NCBI GenBank assembly: GCA_964481425.1
Contig: CAYZTM010000010.1
Coordinates: forward strand, 1 to 64,000
Direction: 5' to 3'
Length of the DNA: 64,000 nt
From: MKUN01 sp964481425
GTDB taxonomy: Bacteria > Bacteroidota > Bacteroidia > Chitinophagales > Chitinophagaceae
In this document: positions 50,714 through 59,339 of the stretch, piece by piece
How positions within the stretch are numbered: position 1 is the stretch's first letter
Layout of the letters: each line of letters opens with the position of its first letter
Notes under the pieces: generated by a model
Told to the model about the DNA's origin: nothing
Databases searched by the model: none
The model's input: the letters and a program-made list of their open reading frames with translations, nothing else
Translations under genes and position numbers: made by a program

Positions 50714-50743
50714 CAAAGGTAGACAAACCTGAATTTTGTCAAA
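50714..50743 (-). promoter_or_regulatory. prs promoter (TTTG-N18-TACCTTTG)
   Basis: On the minus strand TTTG at 50743-50740 and TACCTTTG at 50721-50714, 24 bp before the prs ATG. Confidence 0.6.
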
Positions 50744-50788
50744 ACTGATTTTTGAAAATTGACCATCATATATGTATTGCAATAAGCA

Positions 50789-52138
50789 TTAAGGCCGGTA
50801 CATTGGTAATAGGTAATTTTCATCTTCCCGGGTAACACTCGTTTTCAGGAAAACACGCCAATAATATTCCTTGGTCATGCCATCATAATGAATGATATTT
50901 TTATTGGCCTGATATGATTGAAAAATATTTAATGAGACAAGGGACACTAGTAAAAGGCTGAATGCTGTTTTCAATATAATGTTCCTCTTTTTTGTCAAAA
51001 TATATATCTGCTCAACCAGCGAGGCAAGAGGCAGGGCCATTATCGGAAGTATATCTATTAGGGGGCGGCAGCCATACGATCCACCATAGGTCCAGGATTG
51101 CCAGGAAAAAACTATAAAGATGAAGAGGGATAAAAAAAGCAATATAGGGGGTAGAAAGCTTTTGTCTTTTCGCCATAGAAAAAAGAAGCCGATGGTGGAG
51201 ATGAAAGCAATAGGTGTATATATGAACCAGCCTTTCCTGTAACTGAAAAGACCATCAAAAACATGAGAGTCTGAAAAATCAAATTTTTCCCCCTGGTACG
51301 AGTAGTATATCCAATGCCCGGTCACATCCTTCCAATATGCCATTTGGATAAGCAGAACCGCTGCCAAGAAGACAACAGAATATAATATTGGCTTTACCTG
51401 CTCCCGGAAGAGTTTAAATCTTTCTTTTAAAGAACTGATATCATATACCCGCCAAAGAATAACAATGATAAACGCGAGGCCATCGACTGGCCTGGTGATA
51501 ATTATTAAACCTAAAACAGTTGCGATGAGAAAGAGTTTCCCTATTTTTTTAGTAAGATACCAGGTATGTGTATAATATAGTAGTGCGGAAAACAACATAA
51601 ACTCATAGGGGTGACTCATCACACCAAAGAACCCTGCATAGAAGTATAGGTTGGTGCCAAGCGATATACATATCAATGTAACGATGGCCGTGGTCTTATT
51701 GAAAAGCGTATTTAAGAATTTGCCGAGCAGAATTATGCCTATACAGGTCCAAAAGATAATGTCGGCATACGAAGCAAATCTGTAGGGTACGCTAAACCCG
51801 TCATCAGGATCGTAGTGAGTGATGCCACAATAAGCCCTTGCTAATAAGAAGGCAGGTAATTCAAAAACAGCCGGACCAATTGCATATTTATTCAACCGTG
51901 TACCGCCGGGTTGGTCATGTACACTGTACCAACGAAAATCTCCTGTGCTGTGATATTTTGCAGAAACTTCCGGGTAAAAATCCAGTGTTCTCAGATCGTG
52001 ATAAACAAATACTGCCGGTAAATAAGAATGGTATCCGAAGCTATCAAAAATAAAAGGATTCTCATTAATGCCTTGCCGGAGATATACAGTCACCGCACAA
52101 ACAATGGCATAAAAAAGAGCAAATAGTTTTGTTCTCAT
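50789..52138 (-). CDS. Multi-spanning membrane protein, GT-C glycosyltransferase-like
   Basis: 449 aa with about ten hydrophobic helices. The N-terminal helix and a first loop with DSFGYHSYLPAVFVYHDLRTLDFYPE, a DPDDGF loop and a late WTYGGSYGCRPLIDILP loop are seen in GT39/GT83-like GT-C proteins that act on the outer face. Catalytic residues cannot be assigned firmly. Moderate AT content compared with its neighbours. It is upstream of prs on the same strand with a 99-bp gap. Confidence 0.65.
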   Translation of the reverse strand: MRTKLFALFYAIVCAVTVYLRQGINENPFIFDSFGYHSYLPAVFVYHDLRTLDFYPEVSAKYHSTGDFRWYSVHDQPGGTRLNKYAIGPAVFELPAFLLARAYCGITHYDPDDGFSVPYRFASYADIIFWTCIGIILLGKFLNTLFNKTTAIVTLICISLGTNLYFYAGFFGVMSHPYEFMLFSALLYYTHTWYLTKKIGKLFLIATVLGLIIITRPVDGLAFIIVILWRVYDISSLKERFKLFREQVKPILYSVVFLAAVLLIQMAYWKDVTGHWIYYSYQGEKFDFSDSHVFDGLFSYRKGWFIYTPIAFISTIGFFFLWRKDKSFLPPILLFLSLFIFIVFSWQSWTYGGSYGCRPLIDILPIMALPLASLVEQIYILTKKRNIILKTAFSLLLVSLVSLNIFQSYQANKNIIHYDGMTKEYYWRVFLKTSVTREDENYLLPMYRP

Positions 52139-52186
52139 TACATTGAAATACTAGATGGGTTCTACCGGAGATATGCTGTAAAGCAC

Positions 52187-52194
52187 TACCTTTG
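52187..52194 (+). promoter_or_regulatory. -7 element TACCTTTG for osmC
   Basis: Exact TAnnTTTG, 19 bp before the osmC ATG; no -33 recognised. Confidence 0.5.
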
Positions 52195-52213
52195 ATCAAA
52201 AGTAATATAAATC

Positions 52214-52624
52214 ATGAAACGTAATGCAACTGCCGTATGGAACGGTTCCGGGAAAGAAGGTAATGGTGTAATGAGCACACAAAGCACCTTATTGAGCAAT
52301 GCCCAATATTCCTATAAGAGCCGTTTTGAGGAAGGCGTTGGTACCAATCCTGAAGAACTGATGGCCGCCGCACATGCAGGCTGCTTCAGCATGAAATTAT
52401 CTTTTGTATTAGGTGCCGCCGGTTTTACTCCTGATGAAATTAAAACAGACTGCGTGATAACCCTCGAGAATGGTGCAATCACCAAAAGCGAACTGACCAC
52501 CCGTGCCAAGGTACCGGGTATAGACGCCGCAAAATTTAAAGAGTGTGCTGAAGATGCTAAAGCAAACTGTCCTGTATCTAAAGCGTACAATATGGAGATC
52601 ACACTTGATGCCACACTGGTATAA
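52214..52624 (+). CDS. osmC: OsmC family peroxiredoxin
   Basis: 136 aa. It reduces organic hydroperoxides using a Cys pair: C57 in AHAGCFSM and C119 in ANCPVSKA, both in the family positions. N-terminal ATAVWNGSGKEGNGV and GTNPEELMAAAHA also match the OsmC (not Ohr) branch. Monocistronic with a -7 box just upstream and a strong terminator. Confidence 0.92.
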   Translation: MKRNATAVWNGSGKEGNGVMSTQSTLLSNAQYSYKSRFEEGVGTNPEELMAAAHAGCFSMKLSFVLGAAGFTPDEIKTDCVITLENGAITKSELTTRAKVPGIDAAKFKECAEDAKANCPVSKAYNMEITLDATLV

Positions 52625-52969
52625 AGTCTAATGCATAAACAATCAGTGAATTGCCCCGGTAGGGGCAATTTTTTTATCCACAATTTCGGATGTGATGCAT
52701 CATATATTTTATTAGCATCATACATATAATATGGGTTGTCATATGATTGCTTTTTACTCAGAAAAAGGATGATCCGAATCAACAAATTTTGTGCTTATTT
52801 TTTTTGTTTTTATGCAAAAACCGCTTGATATTTGGTTCGAATATCCCGCCTCATTACCTCACGACAATAAAAGCTGTGCAGAGAGAAAAGTGAAAGAGGA
52901 TAGTTTTTTTAATGATTTTATATTAATTTACGGTTAATAACCTTTTAATTCTTTCAAAACATTTTTACT
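52625..52969 (+). other. Intergenic region after osmC
   Basis: 345 bp. It holds the osmC terminator (52649-52675) and, after that, AT-rich sequence without a clear promoter box for the gene at 52970 (a TATTAATTTAC stretch at 52921 is the nearest). Nothing coding seen. Confidence 0.45.
52649..52675 (+). terminator. osmC terminator
   Basis: Perfect 9-bp stem AATTGCCCC/GGGGCAATT with GGTA loop and a T run. Confidence 0.9.
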
Positions 52970-53608
52970 ATGGCTTACAAGTCGTTCGTTAGTTTGAGCA
53001 TTGCCATCATAGGAGAGGGTATAGTGAGTGAAAACATGGCACAAATGCTTGCCAAAGCAGGTCATGAAATATACCTGGGGCTCGGGGAAGGACAAAACGT
53101 ATCGGATTCCCTGCTTGACAAATTTGAGAATATCCACGCATGCACCATTGGTCTTGCTTCTTCAGAGGCTGACATCATCATTATTGCTACACCTGCAGAA
53201 GACGTGCGCGAGGTAGCATATAAGCTGGAGGATGTAAGAAAAAAGATAATCATCGGCGCCACAGGCAATGTGCATCCGAAGCCTGTTGAGTTTGTGCCAA
53301 CGGTAAATGCATTGAGGTCAATAACAGGTTCAGAGCATGTGGTGAAATGCTTCAACTGCGCAGGCTATGATAATATACTATCACGCTCTTTCAGGAAACA
53401 GGAAGTGGATATGTTTGTAGCCGGTGACAGTAAGAAAGCCAAAGAAATGGTGAAGTTATTGGCTAAGGATATGGGCTTTGCCAACTGTTACGACTTTGGC
53501 GATAATGATACTGTTCCTTTGCTGGAGGATATGGCTAAATGCTGGTATAATCTTGCCATTACGCAAAAGCTGGGACAAAAGATATCCTTCAAACTGATAA
53601 GGGGCTAA
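52970..53608 (+). CDS. NAD(P)-binding Rossmann protein, F420-dependent-reductase-like
   Basis: 212 aa. The N-terminus is a dinucleotide-binding fold (SIAIIGEGIVSENMAQMLAKAGHEIYLG; GxGxxS/G variant) and the rest follows the NADP oxidoreductase/F420-reductase pattern (ADIIIIATPAEDVREVAYKL, KIIIGATGN, VVKCFNCAGYDNI, DMFVAGDSKKAKEMVKLLAKDMGF). F420 itself is unlikely in this phylum, so a different substrate is expected. Monocistronic. Confidence 0.78.
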   Translation: MAYKSFVSLSIAIIGEGIVSENMAQMLAKAGHEIYLGLGEGQNVSDSLLDKFENIHACTIGLASSEADIIIIATPAEDVREVAYKLEDVRKKIIIGATGNVHPKPVEFVPTVNALRSITGSEHVVKCFNCAGYDNILSRSFRKQEVDMFVAGDSKKAKEMVKLLAKDMGFANCYDFGDNDTVPLLEDMAKCWYNLAITQKLGQKISFKLIRG

Positions 53609-53618
53609 TCCGTCTTAT

Positions 53619-54338
53619 TTATTGTTTATTTGCCAGTACGTCTGCAATGTGTATCGTTTGCAGTGGAAGTGCTTGCTTGTCTATATAGCTTTGCAAATGC
53701 AGTAGGCAGGATGCATCAGTAGATATAATGTATTTTGCGCCGCTGGCTATAGCGCTTTGTGTCTTTACTTGTGCCATACCAATGGATACCGGTTCGAATT
53801 TTACTGCGAATGTGCCGCCAAAGCCGCAGCAGGTTTCACATTCCTTCATCTCTACCAGTTCAAGGCCATTTACATTTTGCAGCAGCCTGCGCGGAGCATC
53901 TTTTATACCGCACTCCCGCAGAGCACCACAGGCATCATGATATGTAGCTTTAGCCGGGAAGCTGGCGCCCAAATCATCAATTTTCAGCACGTCCGTCAGA
54001 AACTCAGTGAACTCGAACATCTTTTCCTGCACAGCTACACATTGATTATGATCCGAACTGTTGTCGAATAGTTTATCATAGTGGTTGCGGACATATCCGG
54101 CACAGGAACCACCGGGGGTAACGATATAAGTATCGCTGTTGAAATCCTTTAGGAACTTGTGCCCGACAGCACGGGCTTCATTACGATAGCCGGCATTGTA
54201 GGCAGGCTGCCCGCAACAGGTTTGCTGTGCATTATACAATACTTCGCAACCCTGTTGTTCCAATATCTTTACCATGTTCATACCCGTTTGAGGATATAAC
54301 TGGTCGATAAAGCATGGTATGAATAATTGCACTTTCAA
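53619..54338 (-). CDS. lutA: (Fe-S)-binding oxidoreductase subunit, LutA/YkgE family
   Basis: 239 aa with two CCG domains: TCCGQPAYNAG near residue 41 and TCCGFGGTFAVK near 169, plus TPGGSCAGYVRNHYD. This is the LutA layout of the L-lactate oxidising complex (LutABC). No lutB or lutC is next to it, so the name marks the family only. It follows ribH by 17 bp on the same strand. Confidence 0.85.
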   Translation of the reverse strand: MKVQLFIPCFIDQLYPQTGMNMVKILEQQGCEVLYNAQQTCCGQPAYNAGYRNEARAVGHKFLKDFNSDTYIVTPGGSCAGYVRNHYDKLFDNSSDHNQCVAVQEKMFEFTEFLTDVLKIDDLGASFPAKATYHDACGALRECGIKDAPRRLLQNVNGLELVEMKECETCCGFGGTFAVKFEPVSIGMAQVKTQSAIASGAKYIISTDASCLLHLQSYIDKQALPLQTIHIADVLANKQ

Positions 54339-54355
54339 GGTGTGGCAGATATGTT

Positions 54356-54871
54356 TTAATTGTCCTCAAATCCATTCAGTCTTCTTGCACTGTATATCAT
54401 CTTTAATGCTGTGATAGCAGCTTCTTCGCCTTTGTGACCATGTGCTCCGCCGAGTCGTTCCCAGGCCTGGGCCTCATTATCCAGGGTAAGCACACCAAAT
54501 ATAACCGGAACAGGCAAACTGAGATTCAGGTGCGTAATACCTTGTGTTACCGATTGACTGACATAGTCGAAATGAGGCGTGCCGCCCCTGATGACGGCAC
54601 CAAAAGCAATGATGGCTTCGGGGCGTTCCTTCTTTTTTACAGCCTGTTCCCATAGCATCCTGCAGCCGAAAGCGAGTTCGAAACAGCCGGGTACGGCGAG
54701 TTTGTTTATGATATCGGCACCATACTCATGCAGGCGGCCCTCGCAGCCATTGAGTAGTTCCTGTACTATTTTATCATTCCATTCTGTGTGAACAATAGCC
54801 ACCCTGGCAAGCTTCAGCTCGCGGAGCATTGTGGTATCGTGCAGTGCGTTGCTATTTTGTGACTGTGCCAT
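54356..54871 (-). CDS. ribH: 6,7-dimethyl-8-ribityllumazine synthase
   Basis: 171 aa. Penultimate riboflavin step, forming icosahedral or pentameric shells. Marks: VAIVHTEWNDKIVQELL, VPGCFELAFGCRMLW, AFGAVIRGGTPHFDYVSQSVTQGI, and the end with PVIFGVLTLDNEAQAWERLGG containing the family's LT..N.EQA-like block, then HGHKGEEAA. Full length. Its -7 box TACCTTTG lies in the loop of the terminator of the upstream TPR gene. Confidence 0.95.
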   Translation of the reverse strand: MAQSQNSNALHDTTMLRELKLARVAIVHTEWNDKIVQELLNGCEGRLHEYGADIINKLAVPGCFELAFGCRMLWEQAVKKKERPEAIIAFGAVIRGGTPHFDYVSQSVTQGITHLNLSLPVPVIFGVLTLDNEAQAWERLGGAHGHKGEEAAITALKMIYSARRLNGFEDN

Positions 54872-54880
54872 AAAAAGAAA

Positions 54881-54913
54881 ATATCCCTTTATGCCAAAGG
54901 TATAAAGGGATAT
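54881..54913 (-). terminator. Terminator of the TPR gene with ribH promoter box in its loop
   Basis: Perfect 12-bp stem ATATCCCTTTAT/ATAAAGGGATAT; the minus strand then reads TTTTCTTTTT. The loop holds TACCTTTG (54902-54895), an exact -7 element 23 bp before the ribH ATG. Confidence 0.75.
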
Positions 54914-54930
54914 CTATAAAAATGTAAGTA

Positions 54931-55623
54931 TTAGTTAACCACTCCAAGCCTTGCAAGGTAGCGGTCTATATCGCGTGCCTGGTCGCTGTTAGGATACTCG
55001 TCGCGTATGCGGGTGTACATCTTTTTAGCTTCGTCAGGCTGGTTCTCACTTTCATAAGCAAGGCCCGCACGGAACAGGTAAGTAGGTGTAAGCATAACGT
55101 CGTCTTTATCTGAGGCGGCCTTCGTATAGTATTCGATACCTTTTTTTGTATTGCCCATTTCCATATAAGCGTCGCCCATAGCGCCATATGCTGCACTTTG
55201 TACCGGGGTGCCATCGCCATCAAAGTCTTCCAGCTCACTCACGGCCTTTTTGAAGTCGCCCTGGTGCAGGTAGCAAAGCCCTACATAATAGTGGCAAAGA
55301 TTAGCCTGGCGGGTGCCGCTGTATTTTTTCATGATCCTCAGGAAGCCAAGGTGCTGCCCGTCGCCGTTCAAAGCTTTGTCCAGCGAATCGGTAGCGAAAT
55401 AAGATTGAGGGTAGTGCATGGCTGTCGCCGCCTTTTCCTCGCGGGGGGCTTTGTACATCCTGAAATAACCAAACGTACCTACTACTACCAGCAGCACTAC
55501 AGTGGTAATAGTATTGATGCGCTTTTTGTTCTTTTCATAGAACACCTGTATGTCCTGAAGCGCTTTGCTATCATCTGCTGCTGCCTGTGCTGCACCGGGG
55601 TTGTTTCTAGCTCTATTTGCCAT
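54931..55623 (-). CDS. Single-span membrane protein with TPR domain
   Basis: 230 aa. A polar N-terminus, then one membrane helix (INTITTVVLLVVVGTFGYFRMY, about 37-57), then four TPR-like units facing the periplasm (LCHYYVGLCYLHQGDFKKAVSELEDF; AYGAMGDAYMEMGNTKKGIEYYTKAA; FRAGLAYESENQPDEAKKMYTRI). The design resembles YfgM-like proteins that assist membrane-bound chaperones. It lies between pdhA and ribH; this position next to ribH and recF is common in the phylum. Confidence 0.82.
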   Translation of the reverse strand: MANRARNNPGAAQAAADDSKALQDIQVFYEKNKKRINTITTVVLLVVVGTFGYFRMYKAPREEKAATAMHYPQSYFATDSLDKALNGDGQHLGFLRIMKKYSGTRQANLCHYYVGLCYLHQGDFKKAVSELEDFDGDGTPVQSAAYGAMGDAYMEMGNTKKGIEYYTKAASDKDDVMLTPTYLFRAGLAYESENQPDEAKKMYTRIRDEYPNSDQARDIDRYLARLGVVN

Positions 55624-55658
55624 TTAGTAAGTGTGATTTGTTATTTGCGATGTGTGTT

Positions 55659-56696
55659 TTAGTCTGTAATATAACGATAGTTTTCTTCGGAGTAGATGTC
55701 TTTGTACAGCTCATCATCAGCCGGCCATGGGCTTTCTTCTGCAAACTTAACGGCTTCTTCCACTTCCTGGCGTACTTTTTCGTTGATCTGTTCTATTTGC
55801 TCCTCTGTAGCCCATTTGTTATCCGTAATGGTCTTAAGCACATGGTCTATGGGATCTTTTTCTTTGTATTCCTCCAGTTCTTCTTTAGTACGATATTTAG
55901 CCGGGTCGCTCATGGAGTGACCACGGTAACGGTAGGTCTTTATCTCGAGGAAGGTAGGCCCTCCGCCTTCGCGGGCGCGACGTACAGCACGGTCGATGGC
56001 TTTATGTACTTCTTCGCAGCTCATACCATCCACGCTGTCACCGGGCATGTCATATGCATCGGCCAGGCGGTAAATGTCCAGTACCTTAGAGGTGCGCTCC
56101 ACCGAGGTACCCATAGCGTAGTGGTTATTCTCGCAAATGAAGACAACGGGTAACTGCCACAATACGGCCATGTTGAACGTTTCGTGCAACAGGCCCTGCC
56201 TTGCGGCGCCATCGCCAAAGAAGCAGAGGGTAGCCCTATCGGTATCATGATAGTGCTCGGCAAAAGCGATACCTGCACCGAGGCCTATCTGGCCGCCAAC
56301 AATACCGTGACCGCCAAAAAAGCGCTTTTCTTTCGAAAAGAAGTGCATGCTACCACCTTTACCCTTGGTGCAGCCGGTAGCCTTACCGTATAATTCTGCC
56401 ATACATTCGCGGGCAGGTATGCCCTTGGCAATGGCAAGACCGTGGTCGCGGTAGGCGGTTATAATATTATCATCATCGCGTAGGGCCGTCATGGTGCCGG
56501 CCGCTACAGCTTCCTGGCCTATATATAAGTGGCAAAAGCCGCGTATTTTCTGCATGCCGTACAGTTGCCCCGCCTTCTCTTCGAAGCGGCGCAGCAACAG
56601 CATCATCTCATACCAGTATAAATATGTTTCTTTTCCGAATGGCGTCTGCACTGATTTTCTAAATTTGTGCGAAAATATAAAAACTTTCGTTCCCAT
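55659..56696 (-). CDS. pdhA: Pyruvate dehydrogenase E1 component subunit alpha
   Basis: 345 aa from ATG 56696. It decarboxylates pyruvate with TPP, together with PdhB. Marks: YRDHGLAIAKG, KGGSMHFF, GHGIVGGQIGLGAGIA, the TPP motif CFFGDGAARQGLLHETFNMA ending in ICENNHYAMGT, and the phosphorylation-loop region YRYRGHSMSDP. pdhB is not adjacent. The start is 8 bp from the divergent recF start. Confidence 0.94.
   Translation of the reverse strand: MGTKVFIFSHKFRKSVQTPFGKETYLYWYEMMLLLRRFEEKAGQLYGMQKIRGFCHLYIGQEAVAAGTMTALRDDDNIITAYRDHGLAIAKGIPARECMAELYGKATGCTKGKGGSMHFFSKEKRFFGGHGIVGGQIGLGAGIAFAEHYHDTDRATLCFFGDGAARQGLLHETFNMAVLWQLPVVFICENNHYAMGTSVERTSKVLDIYRLADAYDMPGDSVDGMSCEEVHKAIDRAVRRAREGGGPTFLEIKTYRYRGHSMSDPAKYRTKEELEEYKEKDPIDHVLKTITDNKWATEEQIEQINEKVRQEVEEAVKFAEESPWPADDELYKDIYSEENYRYITD
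56660..56667 (+). promoter_or_regulatory. -7 element TAAATTTG for recF inside pdhA
   Basis: Exact TAnnTTTG on the plus strand, inside the first 13 codons of pdhA and 37 bp before the recF TTG. Confidence 0.5.
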
Positions 56697-56704
56697 TTTC
56701 CTGC

Positions 56705-57781
56705 TTGAATACTTTAAAAAAAATAACATTACTTCAGTTCCGGAATTATAGCAGCGCCAGCTTTAGTTTCGATGCACCCGTGACCTGTATCACAGGGCTG
56801 AATGGCAGCGGGAAGACCAACCTGCTGGATGCCGTGTATTACCTATGTTATACAAAGAGTTATTTCTCTGCTTACCAGCAGCATAGTGTACAAAATGGAA
56901 TGGACGGCTTCCGGCTGGAGGGGGTATTTGAGCAGGAGGGCAGGGAAGAGCTGATAAGCTGTAAATGGAAGCAGGGTAAAAAGGAAATATCAGCGGATGG
57001 GGTGGAATATGAGCGGCCTACAGACCACATAGGGAAATATGCGGCTGTAATGATAGCCCCTGATGACATGGAACTGGTGAACGATGGCAGCGAACTACGC
57101 CGCCGCTGGGTGGACAGTATACTGGGCCAGGTGGACAGGGAGTACCTGGAACGCCTGATGCAATACCAGCGTGTGCTGCTACAGCGCAATGCCTGGCTCA
57201 AACTACAGGCTACCCGGCCATCGCCGGACAGTGCAGACCTGGAGTACTACAATAAAAAAATGGCTGCGGACGGTACTTATATTTACGAGAAACGCCGTGA
57301 TCTTTTCAAAGAGTTTCTGCCGGTATTACAAGGGCTCTACAGCCGCCTGTCGGGAGGCAAAGAGGCTGTGCAACTGGTATATCGCTGCGAATTGGAACAG
57401 AATGACCTGGGCTCCCTGCTGAGGAGGAACCTGGAGCAGGACCTGCGCCTGCAACGCACGCTTAAGGGTATACACAAGGACGACCTGGATTTTTTGCTTG
57501 ACGGCTTGCTATTAAAACAGTTCGGCTCGCAGGGACAGAAAAAAAGCTATCTTTTTGCCCTGAAGCTGGCCCAATATGTTTACCTCGCTAATGTGCAGGG
57601 GCATATGCCTATCTTATTACTCGATGACATATTCGAGAAGTTGGACCAGGACAGGATGGAAGCATTGTTAGCTATCATCAAGGGGCCTGAGTTTGGGCAG
57701 GTCATATTGACAGATACACATGCGGCACGGGTTAAAACGACTTTTGGCAGCGAGGTAGATCTGGGATTCATAAAATTATGA
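56705..57781 (+). CDS. recF: DNA replication and repair protein RecF
   Basis: 358 aa starting at TTG 56705; no in-frame ATG precedes the conserved KKITLLQFRNYSS. It loads RecA on gapped DNA with RecO and RecR. Walker A GLNGSGKTN at 31-39, the signature block near FGSQGQKKSYLFALKLAQ, and Walker B PILLLDDIFEKLD. Full length. Divergent from pdhA with only 8 bp between start codons, so each promoter must lie in the other gene. Confidence 0.94.
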   Translation: MNTLKKITLLQFRNYSSASFSFDAPVTCITGLNGSGKTNLLDAVYYLCYTKSYFSAYQQHSVQNGMDGFRLEGVFEQEGREELISCKWKQGKKEISADGVEYERPTDHIGKYAAVMIAPDDMELVNDGSELRRRWVDSILGQVDREYLERLMQYQRVLLQRNAWLKLQATRPSPDSADLEYYNKKMAADGTYIYEKRRDLFKEFLPVLQGLYSRLSGGKEAVQLVYRCELEQNDLGSLLRRNLEQDLRLQRTLKGIHKDDLDFLLDGLLLKQFGSQGQKKSYLFALKLAQYVYLANVQGHMPILLLDDIFEKLDQDRMEALLAIIKGPEFGQVILTDTHAARVKTTFGSEVDLGFIKL

Positions 57782-57874
57782 ATGGAAAAACGAAGGGGAA
57801 TTTCATATTTGTAATTGTTTGTTGTTTGGGTAATATTTTTAAAATTTTACCTTTTACCCTTTTCAGTTTTACCT

Positions 57875-57882
57875 TACCTTTG
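57875..57882 (+). promoter_or_regulatory. -7 element TACCTTTG for gltA
   Basis: Exact TAnnTTTG match 40 bp before the citrate synthase ATG, in a run of TTTTACC repeats. Confidence 0.55.
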
Positions 57883-57922
57883 TGGACGTTAAAAATTACC
57901 TTTTTAAAATTCCTTTTAATAT

Positions 57923-59245
57923 ATGGGTTATATAAAAGACAGGTTTAAGGCTAAAGCGGATGCACAAATTGATGTGATAAAGGGTATTCTTGAGGAGCAT
58001 GGGGGCAAAGAGCTTGATAAAATTACTATTGGCCAGGCATACCAGGGTATGCGTGGTGTTCCGGGCCTGGTAACAGAGACCTCGTTGCTGGATGCAAATG
58101 AGGGTATCCGTTTTCGCGGATTTTCCATTCCTGAATTAAGGCAAAAACTGCCTAAAGCAGAGGGCGGTAATGAGCCTTTGCCAGAAGGCCTTTTTTATCT
58201 CATGCTGGTGGGTGAGATACCTACTCATGAAGATGTAGAGCATATCTCAGCAACATGGGCACGTCGTTCGCATGTACCTAATCATGTGTTCGATACCATC
58301 GAGGCGCTGCCTCCCCATACACACCCTATGACGCAGTTTTGCGTTGCCATACTTTCACTGCAAACCGAATCGAAATTTGCTAAAGCATATAAAGAAGGTA
58401 TCAGTAAGAAGGAACATTGGTCTTACACTTACGAAGATGCAATGACCCTTATTGCACGCCTTCCGCGTATTGCGGCATACATCTATCGCCGCAGGTACAA
58501 GAACGGTGACCATATACAACCTGATGGTATGCTGGACTGGTCGGCCAACTTTGCGCATATGATGGGTTATGACAAGGATAGCTTTAAGGAGTTGATGCGA
58601 CTGTACCTGACCATACATGCCGACCATGAAGGCGGTAATGTATCGGCACATGCAGTACATCTTGTAGGTTCTGCATTAAGCGACCCTTATCTTGCCTTCA
58701 CTGCCGGAATGACCGGTCTTGCAGGTCCGCTGCATGGCCTGGCCAACCAGGAAGTGATACGCTGGATAGAAGAACTGCAAAAAGAAATAGGCAGTGAATG
58801 CCCCACTAAAGAACAGATAGCAGAATATATAAAGAAAACACTTTCGGAAGGTAAGGTGGTGCCGGGCTACGGCCACGCCGTACTGCGCCAGACCGACCCA
58901 CGCTTTGTGGCCCAGATGGAATTTGCCAAGAAGCATTGCCCTGAGGACCCTGTGGTACAGACCGTTTGGAACGTATACGAGGTAGCGCCTGCTATACTGG
59001 ATGCAACCGGTAAGATCAAGAACCCCTGGCCTAATGTAGATGCGCATTCCGGCGCATTGCTGAAACACTATGGCCTGGTAGAAGAAGAATTCTACACTGT
59101 ACTGTTCGGTGTGTCGCGTGCCTTGGGTGTATTGGCCAGCTTGTGCTGGGACCGTGCGCTGGGCTTCCCGATAGAGCGCCCGAAATCTGTTACTACAGAA
59201 TGGATACAACAGTTCATCGGAAGCGGTGTAACAGTAGCAGGATAA
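57923..59245 (+). CDS. gltA: Citrate synthase, eukaryote-type
   Basis: 440 aa. It condenses acetyl-CoA and oxaloacetate. The sequence is closer to mitochondrial enzymes than to E. coli GltA: MRGVPGLVTETSLLDANEGIRFRGFSIPE at the front, active His in HADHEGGNVSAHAVHLVGSALSD and PGYGHAVLRQTDPR, and the catalytic Asp region near NVDAHSGALLKHYG. Full length. Monocistronic with a -7 box and a terminator at 59275. Confidence 0.94.
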   Translation: MGYIKDRFKAKADAQIDVIKGILEEHGGKELDKITIGQAYQGMRGVPGLVTETSLLDANEGIRFRGFSIPELRQKLPKAEGGNEPLPEGLFYLMLVGEIPTHEDVEHISATWARRSHVPNHVFDTIEALPPHTHPMTQFCVAILSLQTESKFAKAYKEGISKKEHWSYTYEDAMTLIARLPRIAAYIYRRRYKNGDHIQPDGMLDWSANFAHMMGYDKDSFKELMRLYLTIHADHEGGNVSAHAVHLVGSALSDPYLAFTAGMTGLAGPLHGLANQEVIRWIEELQKEIGSECPTKEQIAEYIKKTLSEGKVVPGYGHAVLRQTDPRFVAQMEFAKKHCPEDPVVQTVWNVYEVAPAILDATGKIKNPWPNVDAHSGALLKHYGLVEEEFYTVLFGVSRALGVLASLCWDRALGFPIERPKSVTTEWIQQFIGSGVTVAG

Positions 59246-59274
59246 TTAAGAACGAACAAGTTGTTTACGATATT

Positions 59275-59304
59275 AAAAAGCATGCAGTAATACTGCTGCT
59301 TTTT
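59275..59304 (+). terminator. gltA terminator
   Basis: Stem AAAAAGCA/TGCTTTTT with an inner GCAGTA/TACTGC stem and a bulged T. It lies between gltA and the DHS-like gene. Confidence 0.75.
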
Positions 59305-59339
59305 AGTTTAATTCAGTCAATAATAAAATCTTTATAAAA

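Noticed and set aside
53619..54338. Complete lactate-utilisation operon lutABC
   Set aside because: Only the LutA-like gene is present; ribH and lumazine-related context lies next to it, and no lutB or lutC frame exists nearby.
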